DNA from: DASQDN01 sp035630195
Lineage (GTDB): Bacteria; Acidobacteriota; Terriglobia; Bryobacterales; Bryobacteraceae
Direction of reading: 5' to 3'
NCBI GenBank assembly: GCA_035630195.1
Contig: DASQLD010000014.1
Span: 1-8,396 of the forward strand
Length of the DNA stretch: 8,396 nucleotides
Under the pieces are notes generated by a model. That model was not told where the DNA came from and ran no database searches. It was given only the letters and a program-made list of their open reading frames with translations. Positions 1 through 6,976 of this stretch are shown here, in pieces (position 1 is the first letter of the stretch; every line of letters starts with the position of its first letter). The position numbers and the translations under genes are program-made.

Positions 1-1454
1 TCGGCTTCTTCGCTCAACGAAAGTTGAGACGCATCTCGGTCGATGCCGATGCAGCTACGGCCCAAGTCCTCGCGGATGCACCCAATGGACGCGGCGGCGC
101 TTGGAGTCCCGACAACGTCATCGTCTTCGCTCCCAATATCGAAGACGGACTCTACCGTGTGCCCGCTGCGGGAGGTGAGGTCGCGGCGTTCACCGGCCTG
201 GACCGCGCGCGTTTCGAGAACTCGCATCGCTGGCCTCAGTTCCTTCCCGACGGTCGCACCGTCATTTTCCTGGCCCGCGCGTCCGCGGTTGACAAGCAGG
301 GCGTTTACACCGTCGCGCTCGGCGGTGGCGAGCGAAAGCTGCTGTTCCGCACACCGTACGCCGCGGTCTATGCACCGGGTAATGGAGGCGGCTCGATCCT
401 TTTTGCCGATGGCGACGTCCTTATGTCCCGGCCCTTCGATCCCCGCCGGCTTCAGTTCTCGGACGAGGCTAGACCGGTTACCGATCTCATCGGAATCTAT
501 GAGAACCGGCCCCATGTGTCGGCCGACAGCAATGGCACGCTGGTATATCAAGTTAGAGAACGTCCAGCAGGAACGGGTACTTGGCACGACCGCAGCGGAA
601 AACCCGTGGGTTCACCTATTAAGAACGCCAGCGGGTATCTGCACGTCTCTCCGGACGATCGCTACGCCCTGACTTTCCTTGTTGACAGGCATTTAGGATC
701 GGGTGATATCTGGATCCTCGATCTGCAGCGTGGAACCGAGACTAGGTTCACTTCTCATCCCGCCTACGAGTGGATGCCGATCTGGTCGCCAGACGCCACG
801 CGGATTGCATTCGCAAGTAACCGCAATGGGACAATGGATCTCTACGTCAAACCCGCGAGCGGTTCGGAAGATGGGCGCATCGTGCTCGCCTCCGCTTACC
901 GCAAAGTTCCTACTGACTGGTCGCCCGACGGCCGCCTACTCGTATTTCAACAGGAGAGCGCGGGCAAACAGTTTGGGCTGTATGCCCTCCCTCTCGGTGC
1001 GGAACCAAAGCCGCTCGTCCTCGTTGATTCCGAATTCGACGAGATCGAGGGCACAGTCTCACCTGATGGCCGCTGGTTCGCGTATGCATCGAACGAGACC
1101 GGCTTTTATGAGGTCTACGTGAGAACCTTTGCGCCCGGCGCGTTGGCGGCTGCGACAAGCACTCGCGTTTCCATCAACGGCGGCAGCCACCCGCAGTGGC
1201 GGCGGGACGGTCGAGAGCTTTTTTATCTCTCGCCCTCCGGCCACCTGGTCACCGTTCCGATCACGCCTCGCGGGACCGAGTTCGCTGCCGGGCGTCCCAA
1301 CGAATTGTTTGCCTTGCGCGCGCGCAGCAGAAGCGCAGCCGGCGACCTGCTACCCTATGCCGTCTCTCGCGACGGCGCACGCTTCCTTTTCGGAAACGCA
1401 TCCGACGATGTGTCACCGTCGCCGTTGACTGTCGTTCTGGGCTGGTCTCGCTAG
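1..1454 (+). CDS. PD40/TolB-like beta-propeller protein, C-terminal part (5' truncated by window edge)
   Basis: The reading frame is open from base 3 and already carries propeller-type sequence (GFFAQRKLRRIS) before the first possible start, a TTG at 24, so this is the 3' part of a longer gene. Numbering residues from that TTG, PD40-like blade motifs recur: GAWSPDNVIVFAP (25-37), WPQFLPDGRTVIFLA (70-84), WSPDATRIAFASN (254-266), DWSPDGRLLVF (298-308), VSPDGRWFAYASN (345-357) and WRRDGRELFYLS (392-403). It ends with SPLTVVLGWSR, a tail I associate with WD40-like/PD40 C-termini of acidobacterial serine/threonine kinases. The propeller is expected to serve as a sensor or protein-binding domain, probably outside the membrane. 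The kinase or transmembrane part would lie to the left and is not visible, so a stand-alone TolB-like protein or a CadC-type regulator fusion remains possible. No clear terminator follows the TAG. Confidence 0.88.
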   Translation, partial: GFFAQRKLRRISVDADAATAQVLADAPNGRGGAWSPDNVIVFAPNIEDGLYRVPAAGGEVAAFTGLDRARFENSHRWPQFLPDGRTVIFLARASAVDKQGVYTVALGGGERKLLFRTPYAAVYAPGNGGGSILFADGDVLMSRPFDPRRLQFSDEARPVTDLIGIYENRPHVSADSNGTLVYQVRERPAGTGTWHDRSGKPVGSPIKNASGYLHVSPDDRYALTFLVDRHLGSGDIWILDLQRGTETRFTSHPAYEWMPIWSPDATRIAFASNRNGTMDLYVKPASGSEDGRIVLASAYRKVPTDWSPDGRLLVFQQESAGKQFGLYALPLGAEPKPLVLVDSEFDEIEGTVSPDGRWFAYASNETGFYEVYVRTFAPGALAAATSTRVSINGGSHPQWRRDGRELFYLSPSGHLVTVPITPRGTEFAAGRPNELFALRARSRSAAGDLLPYAVSRDGARFLFGNASDDVSPSPLTVVLGWSR

Positions 1455-1559
1455 TCAAACGCCCAGCGGCTTCAAGGTGTGGCGTGCAATCGTGCAAAGC
1501 AAAGCTGGTGCAGGTTCGGCGATACAGAACACTCGTGCAACGCCTATTTTCCGGAGAGT

Positions 1560-1604
1560 GGCGTTATCGTAAACTGGCGGCCAGCCACCCGGTCGTATAA
1601 CGCC
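1560..1604. repeat. interrupted inverted repeat, 8-bp arms
   Basis: GGCGTTAT (1560-1567) is exactly complementary to ATAACGCC (1597-1604). The 29-base centre contains its own small fold, CTGG...CCAG. The layout recalls integron attC sites, but the arms do not match the attC core GTTRRRY, and no integron integrase is present. Function unknown. Confidence 0.35.
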
Positions 1605-1874
1605 CAAACCGCTGACGTTGTCAGACTGGTTCTGTCAAGGGCGTCGCTAATAGCAAGTCGGAGCTTCGGAACATGAGACGGCTGCCAAAATCTACCATCC
1701 CAGCTCGAAAGGCCGGATGGTTGCCACATTACCGAAGGCAGACTTCGCAGTGCCCAATACTGCATGACCGGCTCAGCAGCACGGGCACACCATCATTTCT
1801 TCGTTTCCTTCGTAGCGCCTAGATCATTGCGTGAACCGACTCATACGTTCGTCACCAGAAGGATCCATTGGCGT

Positions 1875-1918
1875 ACAGGGGGCCCAGGGGTGCAGGGTAG
1901 GTAGCCCCCACGGGGGGC
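1875..1918. repeat. GC-rich G-run repeat, copy A (diverged)
   Basis: This is a diverged relative of the sequence at 4189-4235. Both begin ACAGGGGG, share CAGGGT in the middle and end with a C5 run followed within two bases by GGGGGGC. They align with one gap of about three bases. In this copy the internal palindrome is damaged, but four runs of three or more G remain (G5, G4, G3, G6). The two copies lie in the same orientation and bracket the orphan gene at 2254 and the TIR-like pseudogene. Confidence 0.6.
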
Positions 1919-2015
1919 GAAGATCGATCCAGCGTTCAGCGCGAATAAACGTCGCGCTCTCGTGTACATCCAGGGAGGCCGGGACTCAGGGCTTTTTCTC
2001 CACAGTACCTTGACC

Positions 2016-2042
2016 CGAGGCACCGTTGAGTGAGGTGCCTCG
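2016..2042. repeat. perfect hairpin, 9-bp stem and 9-base loop
   Basis: CGAGGCACC (2016-2024) pairs exactly with GGTGCCTCG (2034-2042) around the loop GTTGAGTGA. No T-run follows on either strand, so it is a poor fit to an intrinsic terminator. It sits in the spacer about 210 bases before the orphan gene at 2254. It could be a protein-binding palindrome or an RNA structure. Confidence 0.5.
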
Positions 2043-2253
2043 CGCCGTCGCGAGTGGACTGCGATCAATCCGGACAGACAACCGCTCGAATGGTACCTCA
2101 CCTTGTACACAATGCCCGGAACAGAGGGTTTGTTCCTGCGGTTTCGACACGGGCCATCCGTAAAATTGGCTATTGCTATCCGACCTAGCGCGTGCCAAAA
2201 TCGCCGATGGTCCGACGACGCCGTAACGAGGGCAACAAAATAGGGAGGCCGAT

Positions 2254-2916
2254 GTGTGGAGTCACGTAGAAAACGACTTGAAGGAACTACTGTCTCAGCG
2301 TTTGTATAAGGACTTGCTTCCCGATCCCGTCTATCATAATTTCGTTCTAAATGCGGGAATTGATCCGCGCCGTCCTCCTGAAAAGCTTTCGCAATCTTTA
2401 CGCGACAAACTTGCGATGCAGGCAGTGGTCCGTGCCCGCGTCATCGTGCGGACAATCGAGCAGTCTGGGGGGATCAACGGTGATGGGGCCTCAGTTAAGG
2501 TACAAAAAGGAGGGATATTCCTGCGTTTCTGGGATTCTGAGTTAAGTAGTCGGAAGGGTGTTTGGTGGTTTTCCAGTAGATTGATTGAGGAGTGTAAACG
2601 TGAGGCCGGATCGTATCCTATTCAGCGCCTTTCCTGGTTGCGGGACAAACTTGCCATCTGTCATGACTGGAGTGGGATGGACAAGCTGGACGTGTGTACG
2701 TTGAGTGAGGATGAGGAAATCATCGCCATTGTCGGCAAAGGCACGCCGCAACCGATCTGGTCGAGGAGTGCTGCGGGTAGAACACCGCCCGGTATCATCG
2801 AGTACACTCGAAGCCTGGGAAAGTACTTTGTCGGCGGTGTTCCTCAAATGGTTCTTCCGTTTCTGCCTAGAACCCAAACTGGCGTGGACATAAGCGCGTA
2901 TCTTGGAAAGCGCTGA
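2254..2916 (+). CDS. orphan protein of unknown function (220 aa)
   Basis: I do not recognise this family. The start is well fixed: an in-frame TAG at 2242-2244 leaves the GTG at 2254 as the first usable start, and a strong Shine-Dalgarno GGGAGG (2243-2248) sits five bases before it. The protein looks soluble, with no signal peptide or membrane segment. The N-terminal third (about 1-70) is helical and charged. A middle part (about 85-140) contains FLRFWDSELSSRKGVWWFS and SWLRDKLAICHDWSGMDKL, rich in Trp. The segment EEIIAIVGKGTPQPIW (about 154-169) looks like strand, turn, strand, and the C-terminus is Pro-rich. It stands alone between GC-rich repeats A and B, next to a decayed defence gene, in sequence that looks less GC-rich than the propeller gene. 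This suggests horizontally acquired cargo. A defence or toxin role would be guesswork. Confidence 0.75.
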   Translation: MWSHVENDLKELLSQRLYKDLLPDPVYHNFVLNAGIDPRRPPEKLSQSLRDKLAMQAVVRARVIVRTIEQSGGINGDGASVKVQKGGIFLRFWDSELSSRKGVWWFSSRLIEECKREAGSYPIQRLSWLRDKLAICHDWSGMDKLDVCTLSEDEEIIAIVGKGTPQPIWSRSAAGRTPPGIIEYTRSLGKYFVGGVPQMVLPFLPRTQTGVDISAYLGKR

Positions 2917-3258
2917 CGTTAATCTGGATTAGCTCAAATTTCGCCGTTCGGTCCCGCAAACGCCCCAGAATACCTCTCGCCCGCATTCAAAAATAACGGC
3001 GCAAGCTGTGGTGCGAGGCGAGAGATGCTTGAATTCCATTCTGAAAGCTATTGGCCCCAACCTACGATAGAGACAAAACTGTCTTGTCTATTCTGAAGAG
3101 TTCCCGTGATTACAAGGTCTGAACCGGGCATGAGGTCTGTTCGGCAACTGTGGACGAGTCGCGCGTGATACATCCCATTAACTCTGAAGTTCGCATTCGC
3201 GCTTAGAGGCCACTACCCTTCACGTGGCTTCCTTTTGTGCCGGCAAAGCGATGGATCG
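2917..3258. other. intergenic region with two hairpins
   Basis: No credible gene is present. It holds the stem-loop at 2974-3024 and a second, smaller one: AGACAA (3071-3076) pairs with TTGTCT (3084-3089) around a 7-base loop. Neither is followed by a T-run. The downstream end is the tail of the minus-strand TIR-like pseudogene. Confidence 0.5.
2974..3024. repeat. inverted repeat, 8-bp perfect stem plus extension
   Basis: CTCTCGCC (2974-2981) pairs with GGCGAGAG (3017-3024). Inside it, GCA (2983-2985) pairs with TGC (3012-3014) across small bulges, leaving a loop of about 26 bases. It lies 57 bases after the stop of the orphan gene and might end or stabilise its transcript. The absence of a following T-run argues against a standard intrinsic terminator. 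Confidence 0.4.
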
Positions 3259-3910
3259 TCAGTTCGACGCAGCTATCCGGACGGAGTTCAGTGCCGAGCC
3301 TGCCGCTGAGTTATCGCCGGCCGGATGGAAGTGGCAACGACAAAGGTTCAACTGAATCGCCAGCTCGAAACCAGTCAGATCGGGAAGTGTCAACCGGACA
3401 CCAGCCGACCGCAGCGCATCTGCAACGGACTGCCGAGCATGCGGCGAATTATCCAGCGCCAAGATGTGGTGTCCAGCTAGATCGCTCATAGGTCGATGTG
3501 AGCCCAGCCGAATTAGGACGGTTCTCTCGGCGACCGACCATACGCGACGCCGGCCTCGAAGAGCACGTTCTGACGCGGCTGAAGGAGATGTTCCTTCTCC
3601 AAACTGCTCTCGCTTTCACTCCAGAGCTCCTCCCTAATCTCATCAATTCGCGAAAGGAGAACCGCCCTTGCAGTGCCGAGACCGCGTTGAAGCCTCTTTG
3701 AATTCGCTGTCAAGTGTCTCTGAGCTAAACCCGCTCAGTGTGTACCGTATGTGATTGAAATCCCCAAGTGCATCAGGATCGTTCTTGAAGATCCGCTTCA
3801 GAGCGACCTTGACATCGCTATGCCACTTTCGAAGTCTTCGCTGGACCGCCCTGCTTCTGAACGGACGTTATTCGATCCACCAGCGACTGCAATTTGTCAA
3901 TCGCACTTAC
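3259..3910 (-). pseudogene. decayed TIR-like (CAP12/Pycsar-effector TIR family) protein, multiple frameshifts and internal deletion
   Basis: The gene is readable only by changing frame. Segment 1 (about 3910-3840) gives IDKLQSLVDRITSVQKQGG. After a shift near 3838 comes RKWHSDVKVALKRIF and then RYTLSGFSSETLDSEFKEA. After a shift near 3688 comes GLGTARAVLLSRIDEIREEL and then PRQNVLFEAGVAYGRSP. After a shift near 3530 comes ERTVLIRLGSHRPMSDLAG, then HHILALDNSPHARQSVADAL. The R-x-NVLFEAG-x-x-x-GR block, the RTVLI strand and the SDLAGHH...LDNS...R block are characteristic of TIR-like nucleotide-binding proteins (Pfam PF10137), which deplete NAD+ as antiphage effectors. In intact relatives, as I remember them, roughly 80-100 residues with the VFxVHGRD-type first half of the TIR fold lie between the helical N-domain and RxNVLFEAG. 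Here only about 20 residues separate them, so there is also an internal deletion. The 5' end is uncertain: MANVSK at 3927 lies in yet another frame. The product is surely non-functional. Confidence 0.8.
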
Positions 3911-3936
3911 TTGCTGACATTTGCCATTACTCGCAT

Positions 3937-4498
3937 TATCCGATCACTGCAATTGGCCCCCCGGAGTGATTCGTCCATTGACCGACAGAAATAGTCAATG
4001 TTTAGGCTTGCCGGGCGACTCGCAACCGCCGAGCGCTTCAATGTCCAGGCAAGAGAAACAGCCCTGCTTCTGGCTCGAAGGATTCACTTTACGGATCACA
4101 ACGAGCGACGTGCGGGTGGGGTGCCCAGTGGCCAGCCGAAAATGCAAGAGGAAAGTCATACGTCGTAGCCGAGTGTTCGCGCTCCGTTACAGGGGGTGTC
4201 CCCCGGGGGCAGGGTGTGGTCACCCCCTGGGGGGCATCCTTTTTTTTTGAGTGTTGAAACACGTGAAGGGTATTATAGGACGCAACCTCGTCGGGCGATT
4301 TCAGCATAAACGTTGCTCCCGGTCTTGAAATTCAGGAGTTTTGTTGGATTTCGTTCCCGACCACATACGCTTGCCGAGTTCCTTCTCGATTGCCTGGCCG
4401 CTCGTCGTCCGCTAGCGCTTGCTGACTTATTGCGGAACTCCGTGTTCGCGAATCGGAGGAGCAGTAGCGGTTCGATACACGCCCGCCATGTTCGATCA
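3937..4498. other. gene-poor stretch containing repeat copy B
   Basis: No frame is convincing on either strand. It contains the GC-rich repeat copy B (4189-4235), followed by nine T. The sequence just left of 4499 is the end of the excisionase-like pseudogene. The stretch from 3937 to 4188 may be further decayed cargo, but I recognise nothing in it. Confidence 0.5.
4189..4235. repeat. GC-rich palindromic G-run repeat, copy B, followed by T9
   Basis: The outer arms CAGGGGGTG (4190-4198) and CACCCCCTG (4221-4229) are exact reverse complements. Inside lie the palindrome CCCCCGGGGG (4200-4209) and the small hairpin GGGTG-TGGT-CACCC (4212-4225). Runs of G5, G5, G3 and G6 also allow a G-quadruplex on the plus strand. 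Nine T follow at 4240-4248, ten bases after the outer stem. It could therefore act as a plus-strand terminator, though the gap is long and no plus gene runs into it. The diverged relative is at 1875-1918. Confidence 0.65.
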
Positions 4499-4716
4499 TT
4501 ACCTATCTCTTCTGCTCCGCTTCTTCTTCGGGTCGGCTGCGGGTGTGCCTTTCATAAGCACAGCGTCAATCGCAGCTTTGCTGATTCGCCCAACTTGATG
4601 GCGGGTAAGGTCCCGTCGCGTAAGAGCCTTTTCACAGTCCCAACGTTCAGCTTTAGATCGGCCGCAAGAATATCGGCCGTCATCACTTCTGACCACGGTT
4701 CAGGCTTTCCTCTCAA
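4499..4716 (-). pseudogene. excisionase-like helix-turn-helix protein, frameshifted
   Basis: From a TTG at 4716, with GGAG six bases upstream, the frame reads PWSEVMTADILAADLKLNVG then TVKRLLRDGTLPAIKLG. This is the typical MerR/HTH_17 pattern of excisionases: a start-T-x-x-x-LA helix, a recognition helix, then the wing G-x-LPAxKLG. The frame then runs off into GESAKLRLTLCL and stops. The neighbouring frame gives the expected wing and helix continuation, GRISKAAIDAVLMKG, and a basic tail PKKKRSRRDR ending at 4499. Restoring one G in the TTGGGCGA stretch would join them, so I infer a single-base deletion. It is divergent from the recombinase at 4845, as expected of an int/xis pair, and would have been its directionality factor. 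A sequencing error could also explain the shift. Confidence 0.65.
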
Positions 4717-4844
4717 GGTACTCTCCGTACAATTAGTACTGGAACGACAGACGCCGGAAATGGTTGTATCTAGTGATGAAACGCCGCATACTCAATACTG
4801 AAATAGCTTATGAAAATGTGTCTTTTCGAAAGGAATAACGCGCG
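4717..4844. promoter_or_regulatory. divergent control region between excisionase-like gene and recombinase
   Basis: The gap between two divergent genes must hold both promoters. It contains three GTAC cores within 24 bases: GTACT at 4718-4722, GTAC at 4727-4730, and AGTACT at 4735-4740. GTACT and AGTAC form an inverted repeat, a plausible operator. For the recombinase, CATACT (4787-4792) is a possible -10, with a weak TTGTAT -35 17 bases upstream (4764-4769). AAGGA (4830-4834) is the recombinase ribosome binding site, ten bases from the ATG. Confidence 0.3.
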
Positions 4845-5870
4845 ATGAGCGCCCACGCATTAGCGGCTGTGCCGACCAGATTACCCACGACCGAAGGTTC
4901 GGGTGACTTGCATAGACTGCTGGCCTTCGTTCGGCCGCTCGTGATGGATGCAGTGGGCACTTCGAGTCGCCGGATCTATGCGAGCGTGATCGACGACTTC
5001 GCCAAATGGTCGCTGTCGGGCAACCGACCGTTGACGAAAGCGACGGTGCAAAGCTATCGTGTCCATCTCGAGGCGCAAAGGTTGGCGCCGGCGACTATCA
5101 ATCTTCGGCTGTCGGCAGTTCGCCGGCTCGCAACAGAAGCCGCTGATAACGGACTACTGGATCCGAACATCGCAAGTGGCATCGCCAGAGCCAAAGGAGC
5201 AAAGGTTACAGGCGTTCGCACTGGCAACTGGTTGACGAAGGCGCAAGCGGAGCAACTGCTCAACACTCCCGATTTAGATACACGCAAGGGGAAGCGTGAT
5301 GTCGCGCTGCTCTCTGTGCTTCTCGGTTGCGGGCTGCGGCGCGAAGAAGCCGCACGGCTAACTTTTGATCACGTACAGCAGCGGGAGGGCAGGTGGGTGA
5401 TCGTTGACCTGATTGGCAAGGGGAACCGTACCCGCACTGTGCCCATGCCATCGTGGGCCAAAGCCGCGATCGACGAGTGGCAAGCATCTGCTGGCGTCAC
5501 CGAGGGATGCGTTCTTCGCCCCGTCAACAAAGGGGATCGTCTCGCGGGCGAGAGTATGACCCCACAAGCGATCTTCACTACCGTTGTCGGTTATACGCGC
5601 ACAATGGGGATGTGGATTGCGCCGCATGACTTACGGCGCACGTTCGCGAAACTGGCGCACAAGGGAAACAGTGCTCTCGAGCAGATTCAGCTATCGCTAG
5701 GGCATGCTTCGATTCAGACCACGGAGCGATATCTCGGCGTGAAACAGGACCTCGCGGATGCACCGTGCGATCACCTGAGGATTAAGCCGCAACGCTTCGA
5801 ACTTAGTCATAATGGCCAGCATCCAACCGTCAAGGAGAAGTATGCCGCAGAACCAGAGGCGGATTTCTAA
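4845..5870 (+). CDS. tyrosine recombinase / integrase (341 aa)
   Basis: A site-specific recombinase that cuts and rejoins DNA through a 3'-phosphotyrosine intermediate, expected to integrate and excise the surrounding element. The N-terminal SAM-like core-binding domain spans roughly residues 23-110 (SSRRIYASVIDDFAKWS, then TINLRLSAVRRLATEA). The catalytic domain spans about 125-305 and all key residues are visible: R165 in GCGLRREEAARL, K192 in GKGNRTRTVPMP, H261 and R264 in HDLRRTF, H287 in LSLGHASIQTT, and the nucleophile Y296 in ERYLG. Length is normal for the family, and nothing suggests loss of function. A tail of about 35 residues beyond the catalytic domain overlaps the next gene. The start ATG has AAGGA ten bases upstream. 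Divergent from the excisionase-like pseudogene. It resembles XerC/D-like phage and island integrases; the target site cannot be told from this window. Confidence 0.95.
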   Translation: MSAHALAAVPTRLPTTEGSGDLHRLLAFVRPLVMDAVGTSSRRIYASVIDDFAKWSLSGNRPLTKATVQSYRVHLEAQRLAPATINLRLSAVRRLATEAADNGLLDPNIASGIARAKGAKVTGVRTGNWLTKAQAEQLLNTPDLDTRKGKRDVALLSVLLGCGLRREEAARLTFDHVQQREGRWVIVDLIGKGNRTRTVPMPSWAKAAIDEWQASAGVTEGCVLRPVNKGDRLAGESMTPQAIFTTVVGYTRTMGMWIAPHDLRRTFAKLAHKGNSALEQIQLSLGHASIQTTERYLGVKQDLADAPCDHLRIKPQRFELSHNGQHPTVKEKYAAEPEADF

Positions 5871-6174
5871 CGATGAGTGGTGGGAGAACTTTTTCCGTAC
5901 GATGCCTGAAAGGCAGCGGGCATTCCTTGCCACCGTGCGATCGAACCCGAAACGCTACGGAATTCATGAATGCAAACTCTGCGGACGACCGATGACACAG
6001 GTATGCATATTCGTACCTACGGATCACTCGTTCGCGCTCAGGATCGGCCAAAAGTCGGGAAAGACGCGCGTGGTCCTGTACGGTCTCTGCGACGCCTGCT
6101 TGCTGTTGCCCGACCGCAACGAGCGTATCGAAGCTGGGATGGTCAAGGCTGCTGCAGGAATTCAGTATTTCTAG
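5842..6174 (+). CDS. small zinc-ribbon-like protein of unknown function (110 aa)
   Basis: It overlaps the end of the recombinase gene by 29 bases in another frame. The ATG at 5842 is chosen because AAGGAG (5832-5837) lies four bases before it. An in-frame ATG at 5812 has no such site. Two CxxC pairs, C44/C47 in HECKLCGRP and C83/C86 in LCDACLL, about 36 residues apart, suggest a treble-clef or zinc-ribbon metal site, with C55 a further candidate. The N-terminus is helical and Trp/Arg-rich (DEWWENFFRTMPERQRAFL), and the middle looks like beta strands. The overlap implies translational coupling to the recombinase, so it may assist recombination, DNA binding or regulation of the element. I do not recognise a named family. 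Confidence 0.7.
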   Translation: MPQNQRRISNDEWWENFFRTMPERQRAFLATVRSNPKRYGIHECKLCGRPMTQVCIFVPTDHSFALRIGQKSGKTRVVLYGLCDACLLLPDRNERIEAGMVKAAAGIQYF

Positions 6175-6241
6175 TCGTAAGACGCATTGCCCAGGCACCC
6201 GCGACAGACCGTTTTCGGCCCAGAAAGGTTCGATCAATTCG

Positions 6242-6429
6242 CGAAAGCAAGGACATGCGATTGCCGCCAGGTGTTGCCCGCATGAAGGGAAACTTCTCAG
6301 CAGCCGCGACATGCTGCTCTACGCGTTGCAGGTTACTCCGGGAAGTATTCAACGCTTTGGCTACTTGCGCTTGAGCGTCAAAACATGCCCCACGCGAAAG
6401 ATGGCAGCGTAGTTTGAGACGTGTTTCAC
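6242..6429 (-). pseudogene. possible remnant of a helix-turn-helix DNA-binding protein
   Basis: On the minus strand one frame reads FDAQAQVAKALNTSRSNLQR then VEQHVAAAEKFPFM, which looks like an HTH (Q-x-x-VAKALN-x-SRSNLQR) followed by a helix. Just upstream another frame reads KHVSNYAAIFRVGHVLT from a GTG at 6429, joining well if a frameshift lies near 6378. Beyond FPFM the pattern fades. It lies between convergent genes and follows the minus-strand gene ending at 6462. It could be a chance frame, since it partly mirrors the tail of the zinc-ribbon gene strand context. Confidence 0.33.
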
Positions 6430-6461
6430 CAACCCAGTGTGCCCCGCAACTCTTAGGCATG

Positions 6462-6854
6462 CTATCGGCTCGACAGCAAAACGTCCAAAGCTTCAGTTGA
6501 TAGGCTTCCGTCTTCCAACGCCTCCGTAAGCTTTGCCGCAAGCCTTTCGCTCACATCCTGCTCCGCCAGAGGCTCCGGCTCGTCCATCTTGTGCTTTCGC
6601 CCTAGAGGCACCTCCTTCTGGTTCAGCGTACCCAATCGGGCCTTGACGGGTTCGAGGCCAAGCGCTACCTCGATCGCGCGCATCCGTAAAGCATCTGACT
6701 CGACACTAACAATCTGGTGTTCAATAGCGGCAAGCACGAGGTTTGCGAGGCGGCTGGCACGGCGCGTGCCGATGCGCCCGATTTGTATTTGAATCCGACG
6801 AATCTCTTCTCTTGCAGACGGCACGGACGCAGCAGAGGAGGTTTTGCGCGGCAT
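6462..6854 (-). CDS. hypothetical protein (130 aa)
   Basis: Not recognised. The frame begins after a TAA and the ATG at 6854 is its first usual start; no clear Shine-Dalgarno precedes it. The N-terminal half is Arg-rich and helical (SAREEIRRIQIQIGRIGTRR, about 13-32, then SRLANLVLAAIEHQIV). The middle has a basic patch, PLGRKHKM (83-90). The C-terminus is acidic with two short helices (VSERLAAKLTEALEDGSLS, then EALDVLLSSR). Such a basic-then-acidic layout fits a small DNA- or protein-binding accessory factor, but nothing names it. It shares strand with the gene at 7191 and the VapE-like gene. A 9-bp repeat cluster lies about 125 bases upstream and might control it. Confidence 0.6.
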   Translation of the reverse strand: MPRKTSSAASVPSAREEIRRIQIQIGRIGTRRASRLANLVLAAIEHQIVSVESDALRMRAIEVALGLEPVKARLGTLNQKEVPLGRKHKMDEPEPLAEQDVSERLAAKLTEALEDGSLSTEALDVLLSSR

Positions 6855-6976
6855 AACAGAAACAGTTTGCCTGATCCGACAAGTAAATGGAAGGGCACAT
6901 TTCTTGCCACAGCGCGTTTAGGCTACCGACTGAGCAACTTGTGGCGATGTTCCCGCGAAAGGCTTAACTAAGTAAC

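Larger units (their letters stand above)
1455..2253. other. gene-poor spacer of about 800 bases
   Basis: No frame here gives a protein I find convincing. The open frames are short, rich in Arg/Ser/Pro or Trp, and lack ribosome binding sites. The stretch contains an interrupted inverted repeat (GGCGTTAT at 1560-1567, ATAACGCC at 1597-1604), the GC-rich repeat copy A (1875-1918) and a strong 9-bp hairpin (2016-2042). It separates the core-like propeller gene from accessory genes, so a mobile-element boundary could lie here, but I found no direct-repeat pair that would define an attachment site. Confidence 0.6.

Noticed and set aside
1560..1604. attC-like integron recombination site
   Set aside because: Palindromic arms are present but the core does not fit GTTRRRY/RYYYAAC, and no integron-type integrase or cassette array is seen.
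1841..2110. Minus-strand frame of 89 codons in the spacer
   Set aside because: It runs across the GC-rich repeat copy A and the perfect hairpin, with low-complexity sequence and no ribosome binding site.
3214..4272. A 13-bp inverted repeat pair, TACCCTTCACGTG (3214-3226) and CACGTGAAGGGTA (4260-4272), around the TIR-like pseudogene
   Set aside because: Match ends sharply at 13 bases on both sides; one such pair is expected by chance in a window of this size, and there are no target duplications or transposase.
4313..4801. Plus-strand frame of 162 codons
   Set aside because: It lies opposite the excisionase-like pseudogene, has no ribosome binding site and reads as Ser/Arg-rich antisense sequence.
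5830..6312. Minus-strand frame of 160 codons
   Set aside because: It is antisense to the zinc-ribbon gene, which has the better start site and cysteine motifs; its own sequence is His/Arg/Pro-rich with no recognisable fold.
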